Below are positions 54,453 through 64,000 of a DNA stretch of 64,000 nt, piece by piece (position 1 is the first letter of the stretch; each line of letters starts with the position of its first letter). The DNA is from Jaltomata sinuosa. Lineage: Eukaryota > Streptophyta > Magnoliopsida > Solanales > Solanaceae. Where the stretch lies: positions 62,001 through 126,000 of the forward strand of contig QJPP01000662.1 of assembly GCA_003996215.1 (NCBI GenBank), given 5' to 3'. The notes beneath the pieces were generated by a model that was not told the DNA's origin, ran no database searches, and was given only the letters and a program-made list of their open reading frames with translations. Both the position numbers and the translations under genes were made by a program.

Positions 54453-55657
54453 ATGGTCACTCCAAGGAATAATAGAGCAAGGCCAGCGGTCCCATCAGCA
54501 GGCCCGGCAGTTTGTGGCAGATGTAGGGGAAGGGGCAGGGGACGAGCTGGAGCCGCACTCGCCAGGGGTAGAGCTCGAGCTGCTGCTGCACGTGAGGTAA
54601 CCCATCCCCCACCTCAGGATCATGTGGCTGAGGATGTAGAAGAAGTGGTTGTAGAGGATGAAGGGGCTCAAGAAGAGGCGACACCGGTTGGGGGTGCAGG
54701 CCTTCCTACTATGGCACCAGAAGCTTTTAAGCAGGCGTGGGATATTCTGAGTAGGTTGGTTGGTGTTGGAACCATACCCGCAGCTTATGCAAATCAGGCC
54801 TTGGATACTCAGCCAGCGACTACTACTACACCAAGGATGGATGCAGCTTTGGGCACAAATGATCTCCTCAGGCCAATGCTAGGCCCAGTGATGACAGGTA
54901 ATGAGAATGAGATGCTGACTAAGTTTCTTAAGCTGAAACCTCCGATGTTTCAGGGTACAGACAAGGAGGATGCCTATGAGTTCATCCTTGATTGCCATAA
55001 GAGGTTGCACAAATTGGGTATTGTACGTCAACATGGGGTGGAGTTTGTCACTTTTAAGCTGCAAGGTGATGCCAAGCAGTGGTGGAGGTCTCATGTTGAG
55101 TGTCGGTCTTCTATTCTACCTCCACTGACTTGGGAGCAGTTCCACACGTTGTTTCTAGAGAAGTACGTTCCCCGTACCTTGAGGGACCTAAAGAAGGATG
55201 AGTTTCTGAACTTGGAGCAGGGTAGCATGTCAGTCTCAGCTTATGAGGCTAAGTTCCATGTGTTGTCTCGTTTTACTACACAGATGTTGGGTTCCGAGGA
55301 GGAACGGGTCCGGTTATTTGTCAAGGGTCTGAATAGTGAACTGCAGGTACTGTCGGTGCATATGACTTCTTCGGGAAAGGTATTTAATGATGTGGTGGAT
55401 TATGTGAAGAAGATTGAGGGAGTTAGACAAGCGGGGCAGGCTAAGTCTTTAGCCAAGAAGCCCCAGAACGAGAAAAATTATGGTGGTTCATACTCTAGGG
55501 GCCAGCATCAGCAGGCTTCTCCAGCCCGTCCTATTCAATCAGCTCTGCCAGCTACTACAGACGGTCGTCAGGGAGCTCAGCTCCTAGAGGCCAGGGAGCG
55601 TCCTATACATCAGCTAGCAGACCTACTCTAGACCGTGGTTGCTTTTATTTTGGTGAG
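54453..55657 (+). pseudogene. gag: Element C gag
   Basis: The ATG at 54453 (MVTPRNNRARPAV) opens 393 codons: an Arg/Gly/Ala-rich N-terminus, an acidic stretch, and the capsid core (FQGTDKEDAYEFILDCHKRL, FKLQGDAKQWWRSH, YVPRTLRDLKKDEF). Near 55573 about 13 nt present in element B are missing. This shifts the frame and ends the protein at 55631. The zinc knuckle just downstream, about 55637-55678, reads CFYFGELGHFKREC, with the second Cys replaced by Phe. Apart from that deletion the gag frame is intact. Confidence 0.87.
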
Positions 55658-58600
55658 TTGGGTCACTTTAAGAGGGAGTGTCCACATAGGCAGACAGGTA
55701 ATCAGGGTCAGCAGCAGACTAGAGCAGTGGTTCCGGCAGGCAGAGGCAGTAATGCCAGGGGTCATCCACAGGGTGGGCGAGGTAATATTCAGAGAGGTCG
55801 GGGAGACCGAGGGAACGGCAGCGCAGGCAGGGGTGCGGCGCAGCCGGCTTGGGAAGTCACCTGGATTGATGATCGGGCTCATTGCTATGCTTTTCCAGGG
55901 AGGACTGAGGTAGAAACCTCAGATATGGTGATCACAGGTACTATTCTTATTTGTGATAAAATGGCTTCAGTATTACTTGACCCAGGCTCTACGTATTCTT
56001 ATGTGTCTGTGAGTTTTGCTTTGGAGCTGGGTTTGACTTGTGATATCCTTGATTCCCCTATCTATGTTTTTTTACCCCAGTTGGAGAGTCGGTGGTTGTG
56101 ACTCATATATATCGTGATTGTTCGATTGTTTTTGTTGAGTTACATACTTGGGTAGACTTGGTAATTCTGGATATGACTGATTTTGATATTATCTTGGATA
56201 TGACCTGGCTAACTCCTTATCATGATGTGTTGAAATGTAACACCAAGACTACGACTCTAGATATTCTGGGTAAGGATAGACTAGAGTGGGAAGGTGTGTA
56301 CAGGCCTAAGCCAGTTAAGATAATATTGTTTGTCCGGGCTAGGAAGCTAGTGGGGAGGGGGTGTCTAGCCTTTTTGGCTCATCTCCGGGATAATAGTGTG
56401 GAGTCTCCTCCTATTGAGTCAGTTCCAGTGGTTTCTGAATTTTTAGAGGTGTTTTTAGCGGACTTGCCTGGTATACCTCTAGACAGGGACATAGATTTTT
56501 GTATTGATTTGGAGCCAGGCACTCGTCCCATTTCCATTCCTTTGTATCGTATGGCTCCGGCAGAGTTAATGAAACTTAAGACTCAGTTGCAGAAACTCCT
56601 AGATAAGGGATTTATATGTCCTAGTGCTTCACCTTGGGGTGCTCTGGTCTTATTTGTAAAGAAAAAGGATGGTAGTATGCAGATGTGCATAGATTATAGG
56701 CAGCTGAACAAGGTGACCATCCTGAATAAGTACCCCTACCCCATATAGATGATTTGTTTGACCAGCTTCAGGGTGCATCAGTGTTCTCAAAAATTAACTT
56801 GAGGTCAGGGTACCATCAGTTAAAGATTAGACCTGAGGACATTCCGAAGACTGCTTTTCGGACTTGGTATGGACATTACGAGTTTCTAGTAATGTCATTT
56901 GGTTTGACCAATGCGCCGGCAACATTCATGAGTTTAATGAATGGGGTGTTTAAGTCTTACTTGGATTTCTTCGTTATCATGTTCATCGATGATATTTTTA
57001 TCTACTCTAAGAGTAAGGAGGAGCATGCTAATCATCTTCGTATTGTGTTGGATATCTTGAGGCACCAAAAGCTTTATGCAAAATTCACTAAGTGCGAGTT
57101 TTAGTTGACTTATGTGGCATTCTTGGGGCATGTAGTGTCGGAAAAAGGGGTGATGGTGGATCCCCAGAAAATTGAGGCAGTCAAGAGTTGGGTTTGGCCT
57201 AGCTCTCTGATCGAGGTGAGAAGTTTTATTGGGCTCGCAGGGTACTATCGGAGGTTTGTTAAGAATTTTGCTTCTATTGCTACTCACCTGACCAGGCTGA
57301 CACAGAATAAGGTACCGTTCGTGTGGTCTGACAAGTGCGAGGAGAGCTTCCAAAAGCTCAAGACACATTTTACCACAACCTCTATTTTGTCCTTGACGGT
57401 TGAAGGTAAAGACTTTGTTATTTACTGTGATGCTTCACATTCTGGTTTGGGTGTTGTGTTGATATAGGATAGGAATGTGATAGCCTATGCATCCAGGCAG
57501 TTGAAGGTGCATGAGAGGAATTACCAGACTCACGATTTAGAGTTGGCAGCGGTGGTTTTTGCATTGAAAATCTGGAGACACTATCTTTATGATGTCAAGT
57601 GTGAGGTATTCATAGATCATCGCAGTCTGCAGCATGTTTTCACTCAGAAGGATTTGAATCTAAGGCAGAGGATATGGATGGAGTTATTGAAGGATTATGA
57701 TGTGACAATTCAGTACCATCCGGGTAAGGCTAATGTGGTGGCAAACGCATTGAGCCAGAAAACTGTTAGCATGGGTAGCTTGACTTGTTTGGGGGAGTCC
57801 AAACGACTATTGGCTAAGGAGATTCGGGCTTTGGAGGCCAAGTTCATGCACTTAGGTGTTTCAGATCAAGGTGGGTTGTTGGCCAGCATGCCAGCATTGA
57901 GGCAAGGCCACCTTCATAGAGGAAATAAAGGCAAAACAGTTTCAGGATTTGAAACTGGGTAAGTTGCGAGGTAAGGTAATATCCGGGAGTCCAAAGACGT
58001 CATGTTAGACTCTGGTGGAGTGTTGCATTTCAAGGAGAGGATTTTTGTTCCTCGGGTGGATGATATGATACGGAAAATCTTGGCAGAAGCTCATGGTTCG
58101 CAGTACTCAATTCATCCGAGTGTGACCAAAATGTACATGAACTTGAGGCAGCGTTACTGGTGGCCCAGGATGAAAAGGGACATAGTGGATTTTGTGTCCA
58201 AATATCAGAACTGTCAGCAGGTAAAGTAAGAACATCAGAGACCTATAGGACTATTTCAGAGAATGCCCATTCCAGAGTGGAAATAGGAAAGGATAGCCAT
58301 GTATTTCGTGGTGGATCTTCCCAAGACATTGGGGAAATATGACTCAATTTGGGTCATTGCTGACAGGCTGACCAAGTCCGCTCATTTCATTAGGGTCAGG
58401 GTAGATTAAAATTTGTAGCAATTGACTAAGATCTAAGTGAAAGAGATAGTGAGACTGCATAGGGTACCACTGTCCATCATTTCAGACAGGGGTACGTAGT
58501 TTACTTCTAAGTTCTGGGGCAAGTTACACGAAGAGTTGGGTACACAACTCACCTTTAGCACAGCCTTCCACCCTCAGACTGATGGTCAGTCGGAAAGGAT

Positions 58601-59410
58601 GACCCAGGTATTGGAGGACATGCTGAGAGCATGTGTGATGGACTTCGGGGGTTATTGCGACCAGTTTCTACCGTTATGCAAATTCTCATACAATAATAGC
58701 TACTACTCCAGTATCAATATGGCACCATTCAAGGCCCTGTATGGGAGGAACTGCAGATCACCGGTTGGGTGGTTTGAGGAAGGTGATGTGAAGCCTCTGG
58801 GCATAGACTTAGTGAAGGAAGCACAGGAAAAGTATGGGGCATACATACCAAGTTGTTGGCTGCTCAAATAAGGCAGAAGGAGTATGCAGATCGCAAGGTC
58901 TGGGACATGGACTTTTAGGTTCGTGAGCAGGTATTGTTAAAGGTATCACCCATGAAAGAGGTTATGCGGTTCGGTAAGAAGGGCAAGCTTAGCCCTCGGT
59001 TCATCGGTCCATTTGAAGTGCTTGAAATTGTGAGGCCAGTGGCTTACAAGTTAGCACTGCCACCTAGTTTGTCGGGCGTACATCTGGTATTCCATGTATC
59101 CATGCTCAAGCGGTACCATGGGGATGGGGATTACATTATCAAGTGGGATGAGATACTTTTTGATAAGGATCTTCGTTATGAGGAAGAACCAGTTTTGATT
59201 CTTGCTCGGGATGTCCGGAGGTTGAGGACAAAGGTGATTGATATGGTGAAGGTTCAGTGGAAGCATCATCCAATTGAGGAAGCCACTTGGGAAATTGAGA
59301 AGGACATGCGGGACAAGTACCCTCAATTGTTTGAGGATTCAGGTACTACACTTCCTTCATTTTATCTCCGTAATTTCGAGTTTGATCATTCGAGGATGAA
59401 CGATGGGTAA
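55658..59410 (+). pseudogene. pol: Element C protease-RT-RNase H-integrase-chromodomain, broken
   Basis: The protease has LLDPGSTYSYVS near 55975. RT follows in two frames (56092-56748, then 56754 on) with GSMQMCIDYRQLNKV and an intact FIDDIFIYS box near 56980. Stops occur at 57102 (a W codon in A) and near 57465. RNase H covers about 57380-57760 (FVIYCDASHSG, YHPGKANVVANALS). Integrase has the zinc finger (HPSVTKMY ... YQNCQQ, with the first Cys of the CxxC pair replaced by Tyr) and the core IISDRGT ... HPQTDGQSER, with several stops between 58227 and 58500. The end (58934-59410) carries KVQWKHHPIEEATWE, a chromodomain-like segment. Decay is heavy in integrase and light in RT. Confidence 0.89.
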
Positions 59411-59774
59411 ATTGATATTTGTTGTAATGACCGGGTCCATCGTTATGGGTAGTCCAATCATGCCAAGTTTTAAAGTTAGAAAACTCCGGGTTTGGAGTTT
59501 AAAATTTTGAGCTAGACTAGCCTCGGCCAATTTTGGAGTGAGGAAGAGTCTAGGGAAATTCGGGTAAATATGGGTTTAGGCGTCGTGGATTGGGCTAGTT
59601 TTCCACGTAGCCAAGACATAAAGGAGTCCGGGAGATTTTTCGGAATCGCATTTGGGTAAGTAGAACTCCCGAAATCGTGTTTGACATGAAGGGGTTGTTT
59701 CAGGACGTTGGGGGAAATAGGTGTGTTGTGAAATGGCCAAAACTGGAAGATTTTTGGAAATTCTGTCCGTGACG

Positions 59775-59935
59775 AGCACGGTCATGCGCGATAGCGTCCA
59801 CCACTATAGCGGTAGAAATTACCATTATAGCAGCGGTCAAAGGGCGGTCAACCTACTTAAGACTGCTATAACGGCATCCTAACGCTATAGGGGGACCGTT
59901 ATAGCAGAGCGGGGATCGCTATAGCTGGCCGACGG
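59775..59935 (+). repeat. CCGCTATAGCGG-type palindrome cluster, C 3' LTR
   Basis: Degenerate copies such as CCACTATAGCGGT, CCATTATAGCAGC and CGCTATAGGGGG. The perfect palindromes of the 5' LTR are mostly mutated here. Confidence 0.75.
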
Positions 59936-60662
59936 GATTTTAAGGCAGAAACAGCTTCCAAAATATTCAGTTTTTCACAAGTTCATTTTCGGAGAAGGGC
60001 TAGGAGATTCCAGGCGTTTTTCTTCCTTTTTCCGTCAAAATTCTTCCCTAAGGTAAGGTTTTCGTTCCCCAATCTTTGTATTACGTTTCCTATGCGGTAG
60101 AATTGCTAGGAGAGAATTTGGGGAAAGGTTAGAATAACCTAGGGATGGTGGAATTCGAGGAAGGAAGGGGATTCCAAGCATGTGTGTTCTTGGGTATGGA
60201 TTAAAGGATATTATTATGATCATAGGTTGTTTAATTCCCTATTTTATCCGTAATAAATGATAGAACTAGGAGAATTAACAGTGAAAAAGCCCGAGAAAAG
60301 GGTGGGATGATCATGGATGGCCTGGGGTTTGGGGATTTGGTATAATCCGAGTAATGTACAGGCCTTGTGTGTTAATTATATGTACTATGTGTTGTTTTTA
60401 GACCAAGAACGAGAGAGGAATCCGAAACACGGGAAAGCTCGGGTCGAATAGAGCTTGGAACATTTCGAGGTAGGTGATGGCTTATGACTTTTTGTGAATG
60501 TGTATATTCGTGTACTCATGTCTAAGTGATTGTATGCATTACATTGCTTAGGTAAGTCGTGTAGAATGTCTACGTTCCTGTTTACAGTCTGTGATTGAAT
60601 GGTGTTTACTTGTTGGTTTTACAAGTTGTGTGTGTTCATATATTGACTGTGGTTGTTGACAT

Positions 60663-60820
60663 TTGGTTGGCTCGGGTACCATGCCTGGTACGGGTATAAC
60701 AAATGGTTGGCATGGGTACCAAGCCTGGTACGGGTATCATATTTGGTTGGCCAGGGAACCACTCCTGGTACGGGTATAACATTCGGTTGGCACGGGTACC
60801 ACGCCTAGTACGGGTTTACT
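60663..60820 (+). repeat. Four-unit GTACCA...TGGTAC minisatellite, C 3' LTR
   Basis: Four units of about 39 bp with GGGTACCATGCCTGGTACGG and variants. Confidence 0.85.
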
Positions 60821-61570
60821 TTATTGCATCTTGCATTGTTTCATTGATTATTATATTGCATTAGCTGATATTGGTTCCATGTGTGAGCCGGGTTGTTTTA
60901 CTGAATGTGACACTTGATATTGGTTCCGTGAGTGGACCGGGTTGTCTATTTAAAAGTGCTATTGCTGGTGGTCCTTGAGTGGTCGGGAACCTTGTATAAC
61001 TGCTGTGTTGGTCTTGGTTTAGGCTGGGTTGAACATTACTTTTGGTATGTGTCTAGAGGGGATTCCAGGGTGGGTCTGGGCTAGACGGAAAGGTATAGTT
61101 AATGGCTCATGTTTGTGGTATAGAACTATAAGAGATAGATTTCATGCTGGTCGAGGTAGGTAGAGACTTGTAGTCTAGGGCATGTATACTTGTTGCATGT
61201 TTTCCATATATTTACTTGAATATGTTGTACTGTGATATATGTTATTTACTTGAAAACTGGATGATGATCCTACCAGTACACAGTGGTGGTGTACTGATAC
61301 TGCACTTTCTTGTCTTTGGTGAGTACATAAAATCTACCAGCGACTGAGACGCGACCTCGCATTTAGCATCGGCGATTCTGACTTTCAAGGGTGAGCTGCT
61401 TGTTTCGAGCTACCTTGGGTTATTCTTAGAGTTTCAGTCCATTTGTTTCGAACTTAAAACTATTTCATTTTAGCTTTTGGGGTTGCATCCCCGTATTCTA
61501 GATATTTGATATTGATGTTTGGTACAATGACTTTCAGTTCCTAGGAGGGATTGTCTGCAGGATAATGATT

Positions 61571-63120
61571 GATAGTTGTTTAATTCTTTAAATATGATAT
61601 AGGAAGCACCAAGGTATGTTCTTTATTACTCTTTTGTGTGTTGCTAAAAAATGTGTAAGATAAGAGCATGCCTATAGATCTCAAAATTTCTTTGTGAATA
61701 TCTACTTGAATTTGTTTGGTTTGTTATGATACAAAATTTGTGAGGAACACATGCTCTTGTTATGATTCTTTGGCTACTGGTAAAGGCTGGTTTATTTAGA
61801 CCCCCTCGGTGTGAGCACTGCCAGAATCCTTGAGATTCTTGGGATCTTGACACACCAAGGAGGATGGTTCTTGATTCTATCAGGATCGTGTTTGAAAGTT
61901 TGGCCAACGTGTTTGTGGACTACTTAGACCTGGAGAGGAATCGCTGGATTTTGAGTTTCGGAATCCATTTCTAGGCTTACTGACTTTGTACCGATTCATT
62001 TTACATTGGCTTGTACTCTAAACATATTGATGTAATAATAGAAGAAAGGGGGTTGCCTAAAGGGTTGGGAAATTATGTGCTAAATGTTTCCTTTTTGATC
62101 GTTAAATCCTTAGTTTCTTACTCATATTTTCATTCATTTTCACTCCATTTTGACAAAATTTCACAAATGGTTAAAGTTGTTTTCATTTCTTTATGAAAAA
62201 ACATTGCTCGTTTCTGTTTTATGCAATTGGAACTGAACATGGTATTTTTACTTCTATTATACAAATACTATCTCCTAACCTATAGTTAGCGGGAAAGTGA
62301 AAAGGAATTACGAGGTCTAATTCCTAAATTTTAATTAAGCCGATGCATCCCCGGGAGTACCACCTACCAAAACTTTCAAAAAGAAATTATGTGTAGTTAT
62401 ATGTAAGTATATTTATGTGTCTATTACTTGAAATTACAAATCTTTTACTTATCTTTTAAAATTATGTTATTACTATTTTTAAACTTTAAGACCGACCTCC
62501 AATTAAATTGTTGCTATAGTGGAAGAGAGCGATCAATAATATCGTGGCATCATCCCTATAAATGCAACAAACATTTTAAGCCTTTCAAATACTCTTATGA
62601 GTTCTTCTAAAAATTTAAGCTCATTTACTCTTATGAAGCTAATTATATTTTATTTTATTTTGTTTATTTGGGGTAGTTAATATATTTTATTTTAAGGTGC
62701 GCTATTTCTCTATTGTAACAAGGTATAGTTTTCACTTGTGTAAATTGATTCGAATAATTAATTGTTTGTAATTAGTTAACTTTCATAATTAAATCTTTCT
62801 TTACTTTGCTATGCTTAAATAAATTCTCTCCTCTCGCTTATCTATTGTTAACCACTTTCACATGATTCATATTGACTAAACAAAAATCAAGTTTTTTTTA
62901 TGTTTAGTTTTTAACTTGTTTTTTTTTAATAATTAATAAATGAATTTACTATGTAATCACTTGGTTCCTTATTTAGGCAATAATTTATGTCTATTTCTTT
63001 TACTTATTTTAAAATAAGGGTTTTTGTATGTTTAAATCACCTAGTTATTTAGACTCGTATTATCTAATTAACAATCAAGTTTTGCATGCCTAGTTTTACT
63101 TATTCACTTATTTATTTAAA
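61571..63120 (+). repeat. E2 3' LTR, second part (after nested element C)
   Basis: Resumes with TTGTTTAATTCTTTAAATAT, matching 40517 onward in the 5' LTR, and follows it closely to TTATTTAAA at 63120. Unrelated sequence then begins, so the final part (5' LTR about 42060-42671) is not seen. Confidence 0.87.
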
Positions 63121-63345
63121 CGGAGAAGGGCCTAAAATACCCTTTAAGTATTGGAAATGGTACAAATATACTCTTCTTCCACCTTTGGGCTTTAAAATGC
63201 CCTTTTCATCCACCTTTGGGCTCTTAAATACCCCTTCTCATCCACCTTTGGCTCTTAAATACCCTTCTTATCCATCCTTGGGATCTATTTTGTCATTTCC
63301 CATAAACGACTCTTTAGAAGAAATGATTAGGATTTTCATTTAATA
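63121..63345 (+). repeat. Short-unit repeat sequence interrupting E2 LTR
   Basis: CGGAGAAGGGCCTAAAATAC starts the block. Three to four units of about 31-33 bp follow, of the form CATCCACCTTTGGGCTCTTA then AATACCCCTTCT. An open frame across it is a by-product of the repeat. The start looks like the end of an inserted non-coding repeat whose other end is outside the window. Confidence 0.5.
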
Positions 63346-64000
63346 TGTAACAGTATTTTATTGGTTGAATTTTTAATTAATCAAAATCTATTAACTCACA
63401 AACCCAATTCGGATCCCAGATTTGGCTCATCTCTATTTCTCATCTCTCCATTTTTTCAAGTTCTTATTCAGATGAGACACATGTCATAAATCTAAATTAA
63501 TGATTGAGATTTAGTCAATTAATGATAAGCCTTAACCATGATTAGAATAATAGATATTTTATATATTTGCTCTAAAATATAAAGCAATCTCACAATTCTA
63601 GCCATTAAATTTATTTTTAATTATATTATTTTTTAATTTGTCAAATATTCAAATATCTGATTGCTATATTATTTACAATACAGAAAAAAAGTTATACTAA
63701 ATTCTAGGAGTAATTTTTTTTTAAAGTGGGAGGACTTCTCTTCCAACATTGAAATTTCTTTCCAGCATTCAAAATTAGGCTAAAAATAATTTGATTGAAA
63801 AAATAGTAGCAAAAAAATAAAAATAAAAATAAAAATGATCCAGAACAAAATTTACTCAAGACAAGTAAGAATATTTTTTTTATATATTTAGAAAAGATAT
63901 CTTGTGCAACTACAATTGTGAGATTAAAATAATATTTTGAAAGTAAATATATGGAAATAATTAATTATTTTAATTATAGTTAAGGCATATTTTTAATTTA
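63346..64000. other. AT-rich sequence at right edge, nothing recognised
   Basis: No open frame of note, no LTR end and no known repeat could be recognised. It may be the continuation of the insert that starts at 63121. Confidence 0.5.

Larger units (their letters stand above)
52284..61570 (+). mobile_element. Tekay-like Ty3-gypsy element C nested in E2 3' LTR
   Basis: It has a 5' LTR (52284-54234), a tRNA-Met primer site, gag, protease, RT, RNase H, integrase, chromodomain and a 3' LTR (59423-61570) lacking its last part. Flanking E2 LTR sequence on both sides is continuous in the E2 5' LTR near 40513, which proves the nesting. The right junction lost the 3' LTR end, so no target duplication remains. 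Order and domains place it in the Tekay/Del chromovirus group with A and B. Confidence 0.9.
59423..61570 (+). repeat. Element C 3' LTR (2,148 bp, end missing)
   Basis: Starts TGTAATGACCGGGTCCATCG and follows the 5' LTR to GCAGGATAATGATT. The last roughly 150 bp of the LTR are replaced by E2 LTR sequence. It retains about 300 bp (60818-61120) lost from the 5' LTR. Confidence 0.86.
38075..63120 (+). mobile_element. E2: non-autonomous Ogre-family element with two gag ORFs; 3' LTR split by element C
   Basis: The 5' LTR (38075-42671), primer site, leader, two gag-like ORFs, 3' UTR, polypurine tract and 3' LTR (49794-52283 plus 61571-63120) are in order. LTR ends, primer site, leader start and polypurine tract are those of E1. 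ORF1, protease, RT, RNase H and integrase are all absent between 42695 and 49779. LTR-flanked plant elements carrying only gag are known as TR-GAG elements. This one would be unusually large, about 16.3 kb without the nested insert. The last roughly 610 bp of the 3' LTR are not seen; unrelated sequence begins at 63121. Confidence 0.85.

Overview
The window is plant nuclear DNA made almost entirely of long terminal repeat (LTR) retrotransposons. No host gene, tRNA, rRNA or bacterial-type feature was found. The element types (an Ogre/Tat giant Ty3-gypsy element, Tekay/Del-like chromoviruses, a Ty1-copia element, a Stowaway-type MITE) and the AT-rich spacers fit a repeat-rich eudicot. Solanaceae is my best guess, but this rests on overall resemblance and was not tested.

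Layout. (1) 1-16364, minus strand: an Ogre-type element (E1). In its own direction it has a 4.58 kb 5' LTR (11786-16364), a tRNA-type primer site, an extra ORF1, gag-pro, a 169-bp candidate intron, RT/RNase H/archaeal-type RNase H/integrase, a repeat-rich 3' UTR, a polypurine tract, and the first 228 bp of the 3' LTR; the rest lies off the left edge. (2) 16365-26712, plus strand: a composite. A copia element missing its 5' LTR start runs through gag, protease, integrase, RT and most of RNase H, then joins in frame near 21185 to the protease-RT-RNase H-integrase-chromodomain part of a Tekay-like element (A) with a complete 3' LTR (24502-26712). (3) 26713-29759: non-LTR spacer with diverged tandem repeats, a Stowaway-like MITE, a low-complexity tract and a truncated short repeat. 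(4) 29760-37512, minus strand: Tekay-like element B, 5' LTR truncated. (5) 37513-38074: an orphan fragment with a TATA-like box. (6) From 38075, plus strand: element E2, with 4.6 kb LTRs of the same family as E1 but only two tandem gag-like ORFs and no protease or polymerase. (7) 52284-61570: Tekay-like element C, nested in the 3' LTR of E2. (8) The E2 LTR resumes to 63120, then an unrelated short-repeat sequence runs to the window end.

How the parts relate. E1 carries the complete though broken enzyme set. E2 keeps the LTR, primer-site and polypurine signals plus gag, so it looks like a non-autonomous partner that would need enzymes from an E1-like element. The two share conserved non-coding motifs in their 3' regions (GGGGCAG-linked stem-loops and a recurrent motif of about 65 bp) but carry unrelated minisatellites at the same place. 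A, B and C are one Tekay-like family, and A and B lie tail to tail as a large inverted repeat.

Most coding regions are decayed by in-frame stops and small indels. Only the E2 gag ORFs are long and nearly open. The most notable observations are: the E1 intron, whose donor contains the gag-pro stop codon and whose removal restores frame into RT; the copia-gypsy in-frame fusion; the double-gag E2; and the shared 3' UTR hairpins. All similarity statements are by-eye comparisons within the window plus recognition of known families; no database search was run.
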